Assembly (NCBI GenBank): GCA_017347445.1
Contig: AP021856.1
Span: 1,806,613 to 1,870,612, forward strand
Origin: Candidatus Brocadia pituitae
Lineage (GTDB): Bacteria > Planctomycetota > Brocadiia > Brocadiales > Brocadiaceae
Direction of reading: 5' to 3'
DNA: 64,000 nucleotides
Below the pieces are notes generated by a model. That model saw only the letters and a program-made list of their open reading frames with translations, was not told the origin of the DNA and made no database searches. Position numbers and translations under genes: made by a program. Shown here piece after piece: positions 55,975 to 64,000 of the stretch. How positions within the stretch are numbered: the first letter of the stretch is position 1; every line of letters begins with the position of its first letter.

Positions 55975-56280
55975 TAGTCTCTTCTAAAAAACAGATTGAC
56001 ATTTTTAGTAAAAATGTGAACAAGTTTAACCCTGACAGGGTTGATCCGCTTCGTTTTATCCACCATACCGCAAACTGACTTGAACTGCCTTTTGTACGCA
56101 TAATCTCTTGCAGGGCATTATATGATCTTTTCAGAGGTAAAGGAATGTGATAATTTGATAAAAAGTAATTATACCATAATGCCCGTCTCAGTGAGGAAAG
56201 GGGTCAAACATGTCACCTGCCGGGGTAACGAGCGGAAGTCAATATTCAGGGATGCCCATGATAAGCATCTGTTTCTTGGC

Positions 56281-56990
56281 GTGCCCAGCGAAGGGTAGTG
56301 TCTTCTTACGGGTGGAAGTCCCGTCATGGTAGAAGCCAGAGCCATGTAGCATGGATGGCAGGGGGCGATGGAAACGTAGCCTTCTGAAGCCCATCGACAA
56401 AGTCTGCAATAAGGCAGGCGAGCAACTATCCGGGTGGTAACGAACGTGAACGTAGAAGTAACCTTGTAAAAGTGTAATTTTACTGGCCGAGCCTCTCACA
56501 AATAGGCGAAGACAGAATTCTTTTGCCATACTGGTTAATAAGGTATAAGGACGGTGACGGGGTATCAGCGGCGACACGGATAGAAAGAGACGCAATCAAC
56601 TGGGGAAGCCCTCCTCGTCCCTGAGAGAAGTATCAGGAGCAAGGTAAGCCTTATAAGTCGAAAGACGAAGTAGGCTGACAGGCGAGAGGGTGACGGATGA
56701 GTCCGTAGTAGTGAAGATGGTAAGGACAACACAACCTGACCGGAGCGAAGGGACTCTGCTGTATCTCAAATCTTTCTTTGGAGGTGAGGTAGGGAAGAAT
56801 GATAAAAACTTTCATAAGTCTACAGGAGCTGAGGGGGAAGATATACAGCAAGGCGAAGACCGATTGACTCTTGGTCGATTGGTGGATATGCCTTGTTGAG
56901 AAGGGAGCAGGAAAGCCGTATGAGGGAAAACCTCACGTACGGTTTGATGTGGCAGGGGATGGAAAAGTACTATGGAGAGCCTAAACGGGC
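56281..56990 (+). ncRNA. Group II intron RNA lacking a reverse transcriptase
   Basis: The 5' end GTGCCCAGCGAAGGG (56281) matches the conserved GUGYC start, and domain V is clear at 56913-56946: AAGCCGTATGAGG, a GAAA-type loop, then CCTCACGTACGGTTT, with the AGC catalytic triad. Between lie about 630 bp with group-II-like GC-rich pieces (AAGTCCCGTCATGG, GGTGACGGATGAGTCCG). A typical intron carries a ~1.3-1.8-kb reverse transcriptase in domain IV; only short frames remain. The 3' end is uncertain because domain VI was not resolved. 55975-56280 shows no gene. It may splice in trans or be dead. Confidence 0.75.
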
Positions 56991-57115
56991 ACAAAGCTGG
57001 AAACGGCAGAAACAGCCAAGGAGATAAGGTGTACCCCAATGTCTAGACAATTATTTAATAAAAATAAGATAGACTTTTAATATTGTTTTTGTGACGTATC
57101 TTTTAATTATTTGAT

Positions 57116-57162
57116 GAGCAGGAAAACGGAATGGAGCGAAGCGGAATGGAGCTTTCCTGCTC
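57116..57162. repeat. GAGCAGGAAA hairpin
   Basis: GAGCAGGAAA (57116-57125) pairs with TTTCCTGCTC (57153-57162). The 27-nt spacer contains a direct repeat CGGAATGGAGC. It recalls the long-arm hairpin at 33874. No gene lies in 57040-57273. Confidence 0.65.
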
Positions 57163-57273
57163 ATTCGCCGTGCGTTTCTCCGTTCTTGCTCTCTTGCCAT
57201 CTTTATCCTGTCAGTTCAATAGTATCTACCTAAAGTGGACGGGTTTGTCAAGACCATTTTGTGTTAAGATTTT

Positions 57274-57960
57274 GTGAATGGTCAGACCATAGGAGATTCA
57301 GACACCAGAGGCATCGTGCTGAAGGGGCCGAGTGCGGGACGTTCTCAATCGTTTGAAAAATTTCAAGCTGCGGACAGACCGCTCGACGTGGCAGATTTTG
57401 AAATCACCCTGGAAGGGGACGGCGGTGAAGTAATCGTACGTGCCTGTCCTGTGCAACACATTCCGGCGGATCAATCACCCAGTGAAAGCAGGGGAAAGAC
57501 GCTGGTACATTTTGATCCGGCGACTTGTTCTGCCTGCAGGGTAAACACGCGATGTCCGGTAAAGATGGGCAAGCGTGTTGCCACCGTAACCATTGATGAT
57601 GCATCGTATCGGGGAGCATCCCGGCATCATCAGTACATGGAGAAAATGGATTACCGTAAGCAGTGCGCGATCCGCGCCGGCGTGGAGGCAACGGTGAGCG
57701 AAATGGTTTGCTCTCGTGATGTCAGAAAGTCAAGGCATCGAACGGAGAGCAGAACACGATTGCAGTTACCCTTTGCAGCCATCGCCTGCAACGTAAAGAG
57801 ATTCATCCGGCATGGGCTTCTCTATGGATATGTGACGTCAGGTGCAGTAAAAACAACGGTTGTTAACTCTTTTTCCTCGATAAAAACAGTGTTTCGGTGC
57901 ATTTATTCCACTTTTTGTGGTTGGAATGCCCTTTTCTCGCTAAAAATTGTTCTGTTTTAA
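57274..57960 (+). pseudogene. Transposase remnant, IS1182-like C-terminal part
   Basis: The frame carries the C-terminal DDE_Tnp_1-type region of an IS1182-like transposase: a Cys cluster (DPATCSACRVNTRCPVK) and the block YRKQCAIRAGVEATVSEM followed by RDVRKSRHRTESRTRLQ and the AAIACNVKRFIRH end, which includes the catalytic Glu. The N-terminal half, with its helix-turn-helix and first Asp, is absent, and the first ~40 residues are unlike the family. The tail after FIRHGL is also unrelated. It is therefore a dead fragment left by an earlier insertion or deletion. Confidence 0.8.
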
Positions 57961-58034
57961 TTTCTCAAAGAACAAAATTGCAAAAACCAATAATCCTCAT
58001 AAATTGAGGTTATTCAACAGAGTCATAAATCTAC

Positions 58035-58185
58035 GGTAACAATGTAGTTGTTTGAAAAAGTAGGGGCGAAGCATTTGCCTGCTTGTATATGAACACATGT
58101 ATGCTCATGATAACAAATGCTTCGCCCCTACATTGCTCGGTAAACATTACCATTATTTGAATTTTTCAAAAAATAAATTGTTACA
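58035..58185. repeat. MITE-like repeat R3, copy 2
   Basis: About 150 bp. The ends are inverted: TAACAATGTAGTTGTTTGAA at the left and, on the other strand, TAACAATTTATTTTTTGAA at the right. The centre has GGGGCGAAGCATTTG with CAAATGCTTCGCCCC. Copy 1 is at 44422-44557. Confidence 0.8.
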
Positions 58186-58404
58186 ACCTGCGCAAATCAG
58201 TACCTATTTCCATTTTTAAGTTTGTATTTTTTGCTCTCTAGAAAAGGATTGACTTTAAACAGGATATTTAATAATCTAAATAATTTATTGAAGATAACCT
58301 TAAATGCTTCAGACTCTTTGACATCGCACAGCATGACAAAGGCTGTTATTTTGAACACTTGTTCTGAGTAAACATTCATGAGCCAAAGGTTCACAAAAGA
58401 CGTG

Positions 58405-58750
58405 AAAATACTTCACTCTCCCTTAATCCCTCCTTCAAGGGAGGGAAAGCTCCCTCGCCCCTTGTGGGAGAGGGTCTGGGTGAGGGGTATTTCGTACCAA
58501 AACTAAAGGGAGTGAAAACGACAAAGCATTTAACTTTGATGTAGAGGAATTTCAATCGTTGGTCTGAAAGGCCGACAGTATACAACAGGGGCAAGCCCCT
58601 GTTATTATAATGTATAATAACAATCAGCCCTGAAAGGGTGAAAGAAATTACTGCTCAATCATTTCCAATACAATTTGTGTTCAATCCAGTATTTCTGGAG
58701 AAATCAATAAAATCCTTTTTCTTTCACCCCTTCGGGGTTAATTCTTTTTA
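58405..58750. repeat. Cluster of non-coding repeats
   Basis: 58410-58490 holds a CTCCCTCGCCCCTTGTGGG-type element common in intergenic DNA. 58624-58745 has inverted ends GCCCTGAAAGGGTGAAAGAA and TTCTTTCACCCCTTCGGGG. A CAGGGGCAAGCCCCTG palindrome lies at about 58587-58602. Nothing codes for protein. Confidence 0.65.
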
Positions 58751-59360
58751 TTTTCCTTTGTCCAGGGGTTTTACCCTTGGCTATGTGCTTTTTGCCCTTT
58801 GGGCATAGATTATGTATAAGAATTTTAACCTCAGGGTCAAACATACACGAAGTTTTTTTTGTGTCATACGTCTTTGTGGCTACAAGTAGCCGCGTGGCTT
58901 CAGCCTCGTGGAATTTGTGATAAACTTGTTTATATATGCCCTAGGAACGCACCCTGAAGGGATTGCGGGTACCTGGTTAAATTCCTTAATGTCGGATAGG
59001 CTGCCTTTAGCAGCGACTTTTAGATACACGGCAAATGCCAGTAAGAAACAACCCCCTCGCCTCCTTTTGTAAGGGGGATTTTTTAGGTTTTTCCTTTCTT
59101 AAGAGGGATTTCCTCAAGTCCCTCTCACAAAAGAGGGATTCAGGGGGTCGTCTGGTATGCTATGATACAAACTTTGAAATTCCTTAATATACTCAGCAAA
59201 GACGCAATCTAGTCCCCTTTTTCGGTAGGACAAGCGTCCATGCTTGTTATTATGAAGTCGACCGGGACGGTTGACCTACCTCATGAGTGTAGGGGGGGTG
59301 TAAAAAACTTGTTTAAAAGGAAAGATTTTATACGGTAAAAACCTTCGGTAAGGATAAAAT
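58751..59360. repeat. Repeat-rich intergenic region before lysC
   Basis: About 610 bp without a gene. It has R2 copy 2 at about 58991-59020 (TAGGCTGCC...GCAGCGACTTT), several CCCTTTTGTAAGGGGG-like and GAGGGATT-type palindromes at 59041-59150, and GGACAAGCGTCCATGCTTG. The lysC promoter must lie near its end. Confidence 0.5.
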
Positions 59361-60608
59361 ATGGGACTTATTGTGCAGAAATTTGGAGGTACCTCTGTTG
59401 CCAATGCAGAGCGCATCAAGGCTGCCGCAAAACGGATTGTTGAGACATACAAGGCAGGAAATCAGGTCATTGTGGTGGTCTCGGCAAGGGGCCAAACGAC
59501 GGATGAACTGATCGACCTTGCCCGTGAAATAACCGACACGCCTTCGATGCGTGAAATGGACATGCTCATGTCCACGGGCGAACAGATTTCCATTGCCCTT
59601 GTTGCTATGGCGATCCATGCCCTTGGCTATCCTGCGGTCTCTTTCACCGGTGGACAGGTTGGCATTGTTACTGACAGCTATCATACCAAGGCGCGCATCA
59701 GGAATATCAGTGCGGATCGTATAAAAAGAGAGGTAGAAAACGGCACGATCGTTATTGTTGCCGGATTTCAGGGGGTTGACGCAAACGAAAATATTACCAC
59801 CCTCGGCCGGGGCGGATCGGATACCACGGCTGTAGCCCTGGCCGCAATTATGAAGGCGGAGCGGTGTGATATTTTTACTGATGTGAACGGGATTTATACG
59901 GCCGATCCGAGAAAGGTTCCCCATGCGCGCAAACTCAGCAAGGTATCGTACGACGAGATCCTGGAACTGGCGAGCCTGGGCGCGCAGGTGATGCATTCCC
60001 GTTCTATTGAATTTGCAAAGAAATATGATGTTCCGCTGTATGTCCGTTCGAGTTTTAATAACAAAGAAGGGACGTTGATTTGTAAGGAGGTGAAAGAGAT
60101 GGAAGATATTGTGGTAAGCGGTGTGGCGGTAAGTAAGGATGACGCAAAGATCACGATTCGGGCAGTGCCGGACGTCCCGGGACAGGCAGCAAAGATTTTT
60201 CATGAGATCGCAAAGAGAAACATCAATGTAGATATGATCATACAAAATGCCAGCATTGAGGGTCGTGCGGATGTGACGTTTACCGTGCCCCGGAGTGATT
60301 TGAAAGAGGCATTGAATGTTGCAGAGAAGATCAAGAAAGACCTTGGGGCGAAGGAGGTATTGCATGACAGTAAGATTGCAAAACTTTCTGTCGTTGGCAT
60401 TGGTATGCGAAGTCACTGCGGTGTGGCAGAAAAGATGTTTAGCGTACTGGCGACGGAAAAGATCAATATCCAGATGATCAGCACCTCGGAGATCAAGATT
60501 TCCTGTGTCATCGATGAAGCACATGCAGACCGCGCTTTACGGGCAGTCCATACTGCTTTTGGACTCGATAAAGTCGAAAAGGGAGAGGATGTAAACGTTA
60601 ACATATAG
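59361..60608 (+). CDS. lysC: Aspartate kinase
   Basis: A 415-residue aspartokinase, first step of the lysine/threonine/methionine (and diaminopimelate) route. The N-terminal KFGGTSVANAERI binds aspartate and ATP; the MSTGEQIS loop, RGGSDTTAVALA and FTDVNGIYTADPR segment follow. Two ACT domains (about 265-335 and 345-405; VVSGVAVSKDDAKITI and LSVVGIGMRSHCGVA) allow allosteric control, most often by lysine and threonine. Length is normal for the single-function class. GGTAAGGA precedes the ATG. A long frame on the opposite strand (59328-60524) is a shadow. Confidence 0.97.
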   Translation: MGLIVQKFGGTSVANAERIKAAAKRIVETYKAGNQVIVVVSARGQTTDELIDLAREITDTPSMREMDMLMSTGEQISIALVAMAIHALGYPAVSFTGGQVGIVTDSYHTKARIRNISADRIKREVENGTIVIVAGFQGVDANENITTLGRGGSDTTAVALAAIMKAERCDIFTDVNGIYTADPRKVPHARKLSKVSYDEILELASLGAQVMHSRSIEFAKKYDVPLYVRSSFNNKEGTLICKEVKEMEDIVVSGVAVSKDDAKITIRAVPDVPGQAAKIFHEIAKRNINVDMIIQNASIEGRADVTFTVPRSDLKEALNVAEKIKKDLGAKEVLHDSKIAKLSVVGIGMRSHCGVAEKMFSVLATEKINIQMISTSEIKISCVIDEAHADRALRAVHTAFGLDKVEKGEDVNVNI

Positions 60609-60625
60609 TAAACTTCTTAAATAGG

Positions 60626-60654
60626 TTGACATGAAGTTAGTTATTGTGATCACA
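60626..60654 (+). promoter_or_regulatory. Possible promoter/operator before the glycine-zipper lipoprotein
   Basis: TTGACA at 60626-60631 could be a -35 box; the perfect palindrome TGTGATCACA at 60645-60654 resembles a CRP/FNR-family half-site pair. No good -10 is seen. Confidence 0.25.
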
Positions 60655-60752
60655 TTCGCATTGCCCGGAATGACAGGCAGAGTAGGTATTGCTTCGTTAT
60701 TCAATGATAACCTACTTTTTCGATCACGACAGCTCTTTTTTTGTACAATGAA

Positions 60753-61175
60753 ATGAATAATTTACGTTACCTCTTCATAGCCTTTTTTCCCGTGCTCTTT
60801 CTGGCGAGTTCATGCGCCACCAAAAAACCCGTCCTTTATCCCAATGAGCATCTGAATAAGATGGGACGCGAAGCGGCTGACAAAGATATTGACGACTGTT
60901 TTCAGCTTGCAAAGGCGTATGTAGGTGACTACGGAACTGAAAAGAAGATTGCCGAACAGACCGTTATGGGTGCAGTAGTAGGCGCCGCGACAGGCGCTGC
61001 GGTAGGGGCTGTTAGTGGAAATGCCGGACGTGGTGCCGCTTCAGGGGCAGCAGGTGGCGCCGCGGGTGGGCTTGTCTTTGGCTTATTTAGAGCCAGAGAT
61101 CCCGACCCTTTGCTCAAACAATACATGGAAAAATGCCTGGGTGAAAAGGGATATTCCGTTATCGGTTGGAAATGA
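60753..61175 (+). CDS. Glycine-zipper lipoprotein
   Basis: A 140-residue lipoprotein. The N-terminal hydrophobic run ends at a lipobox LASSC, so Cys21 is lipidated. The middle has a glycine-zipper stretch (AVVGAATGAAVGAVSGNAG and AASGAAGGAAGG) of alternating Gly and Ala that can insert in or pack against membrane. The C-terminus has two Cys. ATG 60753 is used; the TTG at 60741 is less likely and no strong ribosome site is seen. Outer-membrane, Gly-zipper proteins often accompany envelope-stability genes. It is 84 bp before the DUF4197-like gene on the same strand, so they may be an operon. Confidence 0.8.
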   Translation: MNNLRYLFIAFFPVLFLASSCATKKPVLYPNEHLNKMGREAADKDIDDCFQLAKAYVGDYGTEKKIAEQTVMGAVVGAATGAAVGAVSGNAGRGAASGAAGGAAGGLVFGLFRARDPDPLLKQYMEKCLGEKGYSVIGWK

Positions 61176-61259
61176 GGATGATCATTGTTTCATTTGCGCA
61201 GGTGCATGCAGGTATTCTGCGCTGCATTAGTCTGTAGACATTCTTTGTCGGAGAGGGTG

Positions 61260-61985
61260 ATGATGAAAAAACAATATATTGCATTTATCCTGGCAGTAAT
61301 ACTGGCGGCAGGCACTGCGTATGGAGGACTTCTCAGCGATCTTTTTAAAAAGGGGAGCAGCGCCGTTTCAAAATCTACCCTTGATGAGAATACCGTTATA
61401 TCGGGGCTAAAAGAGGCGTTGTCCATTGCAACAGATAAAACCGTAACTTCCGTATCCGCCCTGGATGGTTATTTTGCCAACAAGGCGATTAAGATTTTAA
61501 TGCCTGAAAAGATACAGAAGGTTTCTGATACCATGGAGAAATTTGGATTCCAGAAGCAGGTCGATGACTTTGTCCTAAGCATGAATCGTGCCGCGGAAAA
61601 GGCAGCGCCGGTTGCCAGGGGATATTTCACCGATGCAATAAAGCAGATGACGGTCAAGGATGGTATGAAAATTTTAGATGGCGGCGACACGGCAGCTACC
61701 GATTTTTTCAGAAAAAAGACATATACGAAACTCTACGGCTCATTCAAACCAACTATCTCTGAAGCAATGGACCAGGTTGGAGTTGCCAGTTATTATAAGG
61801 ACATGATGGGCAAATTCACGGCGATTCCTTTTATGAACTCAGCGTCAGTCGATCTGGATGATTATGTGACAAACGAGGCCCTTGACGGACTTTTTCACAT
61901 GGTCGGTGAGGAAGAAAAGAAGATCAGAAAAGATCCTGCCGCGCGGGTGACAGACCTCCTGAAAGAAGTGTTCGGGAAGAACTAA
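61260..61985 (+). CDS. Exported DUF4197-like protein
   Basis: A 241-residue protein with a signal peptide (about 1-21, ending TAYGG). The rest is helical and matches the DUF4197 pattern: KSTLDENTVISGLKEALSIA, the MPEKIQKVSDTMEKFGFQKQ block, the MNRAAEKAAPVARGYFTDAI helix, and LDGLFHMVGEEEKKIRKDPA at the end. The function of the family is unknown. ATG 61260 or the adjacent 61263 is the start; GAGAGGG lies just before. A longer frame from 61185 has no signal peptide. It follows the lipoprotein gene by 84 bp. Confidence 0.85.
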   Translation: MMKKQYIAFILAVILAAGTAYGGLLSDLFKKGSSAVSKSTLDENTVISGLKEALSIATDKTVTSVSALDGYFANKAIKILMPEKIQKVSDTMEKFGFQKQVDDFVLSMNRAAEKAAPVARGYFTDAIKQMTVKDGMKILDGGDTAATDFFRKKTYTKLYGSFKPTISEAMDQVGVASYYKDMMGKFTAIPFMNSASVDLDDYVTNEALDGLFHMVGEEEKKIRKDPAARVTDLLKEVFGKN

Positions 61986-62016
61986 ATTGTTACCTAATTT
62001 CTTAAGGATGAATGCG

Positions 62017-62979
62017 CTATGACAGCATAATGAACTTCAAATAGGGTTCCGCGAGATGTATTCCATCGATGGGAAAGTCTAAGCCCTGCGATGAGACACC
62101 AATGAGTTTGTACGGCTTTGAGGTAAAGTTTTTTATCTTTGGCAGCAATTGAAAAAATTTTGAAAAGCTCATTTTTGCCAGGTTTGTGGAAAAGATGAGG
62201 ATGCCGTCTTCGCGAAGGAGATTAAGCCCCCGTCCAAGTAATTGAGGGAAATCCTTCTCTACGGTAAATACCGTTGTTTTGCTCGTAGAGAAACTGGGAG
62301 GATCAATGATGATCATATCAAAGGCGCGCCCCTTTTTCTGAAATATTTTCGTCCAATCCCACACATCTCCAACGATGAACTCATGATGCTTTGCGTCCAG
62401 TTGGTTCAGCAGGAAATTCTTTTTGCCCCATTCAATTGCCTTCTTCGACAAGTCTATATTGGTCGTCCTGACTGCCCCCCCAAGTCCTGCATACACTGAG
62501 AAGGATGCGGTATAACAAAAGCAGTTCAACACCTCCTTGTCTTTTGCTAAGGCTTGCACCTTCTTTCTGTTGTCCCGCTGGTCTAAGAACAACCCGGTCC
62601 CACCGCCTTCCGTGAATGATATATTGAATGGTATGCTGTTTTCCAGCACGACAAAATTTTCTGGAATTTTCAGGCCGGAAACCAGATGCGTTTTGATGTC
62701 TTCTCCCTTTAACCGTATCTTTTCCGTGACGGTTTTGGGTGCCAGGAGTTCATTCAGGGCTTGGTAAATACTGTTCTTGCTGTGTTTTTCATACGGTGTA
62801 AAATATTGCACAAGGATATTTTTATCATAGACGTCTATCGTCACCTCAGGCAAGGCATCTCCGTAAGAGTTTATCAGGCGGTAGACGTTTGTGCCGGTGA
62901 GATGGAGATATTGTTTCCGTAATACCCACGCTTTATGAATGATTGAGTTATAGGATAATAGCATCTTTCTTTGGAACAA
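62017..62979 (-). CDS. RlmI-like class I SAM-dependent methyltransferase
   Basis: A 320-residue enzyme of the RlmI/RlmKL-type rRNA cytosine methyltransferase family. The N-terminal region (LTGTNVYRLINSYGDALP) is an EEHEE-like domain. Next comes the GLFLDQRDNR loop and the Rossmann core: VLNCFCYTASFSVYAG binds SAM, then a DLSKKAIEWGKKN helix, and the catalytic FDMIIIDPPSFS motif. It lacks the N-terminal PUA domain of E. coli RlmI (about 390 residues), so the start may be real or it is a shorter subfamily. The ATG could also be five codons later, at 62964. It converges on the DUF4197 gene. Confidence 0.88.
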   Translation of the reverse strand: MFQRKMLLSYNSIIHKAWVLRKQYLHLTGTNVYRLINSYGDALPEVTIDVYDKNILVQYFTPYEKHSKNSIYQALNELLAPKTVTEKIRLKGEDIKTHLVSGLKIPENFVVLENSIPFNISFTEGGGTGLFLDQRDNRKKVQALAKDKEVLNCFCYTASFSVYAGLGGAVRTTNIDLSKKAIEWGKKNFLLNQLDAKHHEFIVGDVWDWTKIFQKKGRAFDMIIIDPPSFSTSKTTVFTVEKDFPQLLGRGLNLLREDGILIFSTNLAKMSFSKFFQLLPKIKNFTSKPYKLIGVSSQGLDFPIDGIHLAEPYLKFIMLS

Positions 62980-63058
62980 AATAATTTTTTGTCGTGTTTG
63001 TTGTAATGTGAATTTTCCGCTGGTTTTTATTACTCATACTCGTAAGGAGGCTGAATGC

Positions 63059-63343
63059 ATGATAACGAAGAAATTTTTTGTATGCCCCCAATGTGGGAAC
63101 AATAAAGAGTTTAAAATTTTCACAAGCAATTTTCATGTTGTCAAACAATCCCCAGAGCTAGGTATCAGGACGGAGGAAAGCGGTGCTTTGCCCAGTCTAC
63201 GACAAAACGACAACTACATTGAATGCCCGCGTTGTTTTCAACGGTTTGATTATGATAGTGCTGCAACTGCGGCAAAAAAAGGTAACCAGTCAAGACAAGG
63301 TCTCCGAAAAGCCGTTGTGTCCTCCACGGTGTCTCATCCCTGA
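63059..63343 (+). CDS. Small zinc-ribbon protein
   Basis: A 94-residue protein with CPQC near the N-terminus and CPRC 48 residues later, a probable four-Cys zinc ribbon. The end is basic and low in complexity (KKGNQSRQGLRKA). AAGGAGG precedes the ATG at the proper distance, so translation is likely. No family is recognised. The stop lies inside a terminator hairpin. It is transcribed away from the methyltransferase gene. It could be a DNA- or RNA-binding regulator, but that is a guess. Confidence 0.65.
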   Translation: MITKKFFVCPQCGNNKEFKIFTSNFHVVKQSPELGIRTEESGALPSLRQNDNYIECPRCFQRFDYDSAATAAKKGNQSRQGLRKAVVSSTVSHP

Positions 63344-63368
63344 GGATGGGACACCCTCTCTTTTCTCA
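63328..63368 (+). terminator. Rho-independent terminator after the zinc-ribbon gene
   Basis: GGTGTCTCATCC (63328-63339) pairs with GGATGGGACACC (63344-63355) with one G.T pair and a 4-nt loop, followed by CTCTCTTTTCTC. The preceding gene ends in the loop. Confidence 0.7.
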
Positions 63369-63414
63369 TCGCGCAGTACATAGATTTTTCAAAAAACGAA
63401 GGTGTTCTTATTCT

Positions 63415-64000
63415 TCAGACCGGGTCTATATGGACAAATGCCTTGTGAATACTCTCAAGAGACTCTACTGCCCGTTGCACGTTTTTCCCGATGTCGTGTG
63501 CTTGTGTCAGCGTCAATGTCTGGTCTAATGAGATATGAATTTCAACATGTATATAATTTCCTACATAGTGCGCCCGGACGTCGTGAATACCCCTGATGCC
63601 TGAAACGGCCGTTGCCTTCGTTTTAATCTCTTTCATAATACTATCTTCCGGTTGCCTGCCCATAAGGTAATCAATATTTTGCACACCTATCTTGTACCCT
63701 GAATAAATGATCCAAAAACTGATAAGGGTCGCTGCAATACTATCTATCTGAGCATACCCGAAGAATCCACAACCAATTCCGACAAGGGCAGTCGACGATA
63801 TATAGACATCGTTTCTGCTGTCGATAGAGCTTGCTAGTAATGCGGGGCTGTTGATCTTACGGCTTACCTTTTTAAAATAGGAGGACATAATCAACTTCAT
63901 AACGATGGATATGAGGAGTACTATTATTGCCGGGACGCCGATGGTATGGGCATGGGTTTCCGTGAGCTTAAAAAGAGAGGTGTGCAGGATTTCAAATCCT
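63415..64000 (-). CDS. Cation diffusion facilitator, partial
   Basis: The frame stays open to the window end, so the N-terminal half is missing. About 195 residues are visible: three or four hydrophobic helices and the cytoplasmic C-terminal domain (EIKTKATAVSGIRGIHDVRAH, then HIDPV). In the fifth helix the usual HxxxD metal site reads D-S-R-N-D (in SSIDSRNDVYISS), as in manganese-type CDF proteins. HSRD-type zinc carriers would have His. It exports a divalent metal from the cytoplasm using the proton gradient. Family is secure; metal preference is inference from two residues. Confidence 0.88.
   Translation of the reverse strand, partial: GFEILHTSLFKLTETHAHTIGVPAIIVLLISIVMKLIMSSYFKKVSRKINSPALLASSIDSRNDVYISSTALVGIGCGFFGYAQIDSIAATLISFWIIYSGYKIGVQNIDYLMGRQPEDSIMKEIKTKATAVSGIRGIHDVRAHYVGNYIHVEIHISLDQTLTLTQAHDIGKNVQRAVESLESIHKAFVHIDPV

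Noticed and set aside
56690-56899. 69-residue frame inside the group II intron
   Set aside because: It lies in the intron's RNA domains; no reverse transcriptase motif is present.
58197-58594. Two minus-strand frames in the repeat region
   Set aside because: The second reads through a known intergenic repeat type (PSPRPSPTRGEG); the first has no support.
59328-60524. A 398-residue open frame on the minus strand
   Set aside because: It is exactly antisense to lysC, has no domain, and its codons mirror those of lysC. A shadow frame.
1-64000. CRISPR arrays, tRNA or rRNA genes
   Set aside because: No regularly spaced direct repeats, no TTCGA/CCA-type tRNA arms, and no rRNA core sequences were noticed by eye; a tool scan (tRNAscan-SE, barrnap, CRISPRCasFinder) would settle it.

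Overview
The window reads as chromosomal DNA of an anaerobic ammonium-oxidising (anammox) planctomycete, most like Candidatus Brocadia, Jettenia or Kuenenia. The main reason is a complete anammox-type nitrite oxidoreductase (NXR) locus at 3.1-11.4 kb, in the order gamma (nxrC), beta (nxrB), TorD-like chaperone, an HExxH protein and the Tat-exported molybdenum catalytic subunit (nxrA). Several c-type cytochromes and a cupredoxin flank it. The genus is inference; nothing was searched.

Layout. 0-11.5 kb: electron-transfer and NXR island (partial di-haem cytochrome c, membrane-anchored mono-haem cytochrome, Usp-Usp-PCP_red protein, NXR operon, cupredoxin), closed by two strong terminators. 11.9-17.9 kb: ispG, dxr, a four-PDZ site-2 protease and an FHA-GAF-sigma54 activator. 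18-23.4 kb: a decayed exported gene, a large GC-rich TPR protein, murB and an Hsp20. 23.7-26.3 kb: a DUF1858/NnrS-like membrane protein and a cytochrome c'-like protein, the latter behind a probable cyclic-di-GMP-I (GEMM-I) riboswitch with an overlapping terminator. 26.5-29.8 kb (minus strand): a ydbH-ynbE-ydbL-type envelope lipid-transport cluster.

30-35.2 kb is a mobile-element zone: an ISAzo13-like element interrupting a gene, a beta-helix surface protein, several palindromic repeats and an IS110 transposase that lacks an internal segment. 35.5-49.9 kb is mostly housekeeping: cobU (with an in-frame insert), holA, transaldolase, rarA, a tandem double-Cache sensor, a coiled-coil/zinc-ribbon membrane protein, an LhgO-type oxidase, cbiJ, a phosphoesterase, thiL, an alkaline-phosphatase-superfamily enzyme and cysC. 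50-56 kb encodes exported proteins: an unknown protein, an alpha carbonic anhydrase, a beta-propeller/M28 peptidase/PDZ protein and a SYLF protein. 56.2-59.3 kb is repeat-rich, with a group II intron RNA lacking a recognisable reverse transcriptase, a transposase remnant and MITE-like repeats. 59.4-64 kb carries lysC, a glycine-zipper lipoprotein, a DUF4197-like protein, an RlmI-like methyltransferase, a zinc-ribbon protein and a partial cation diffusion facilitator.

How it fits together. NXR oxidises nitrite to nitrate and must pass electrons on; the cupredoxin and cytochromes beside it are reasonable but unproven partners. The NnrS-like protein and cytochrome c' suggest nitric-oxide handling, and the riboswitch would tie the latter to c-di-GMP. 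The most noteworthy items are this riboswitch, the NXR-embedded HExxH/zinc-ribbon protein, the Cys-for-Met replacement at the probable sixth haem ligand of the 557-1129 cytochrome, the Usp-Usp-PCP_red fusion, the cobU insert and the repeat and mobile elements.
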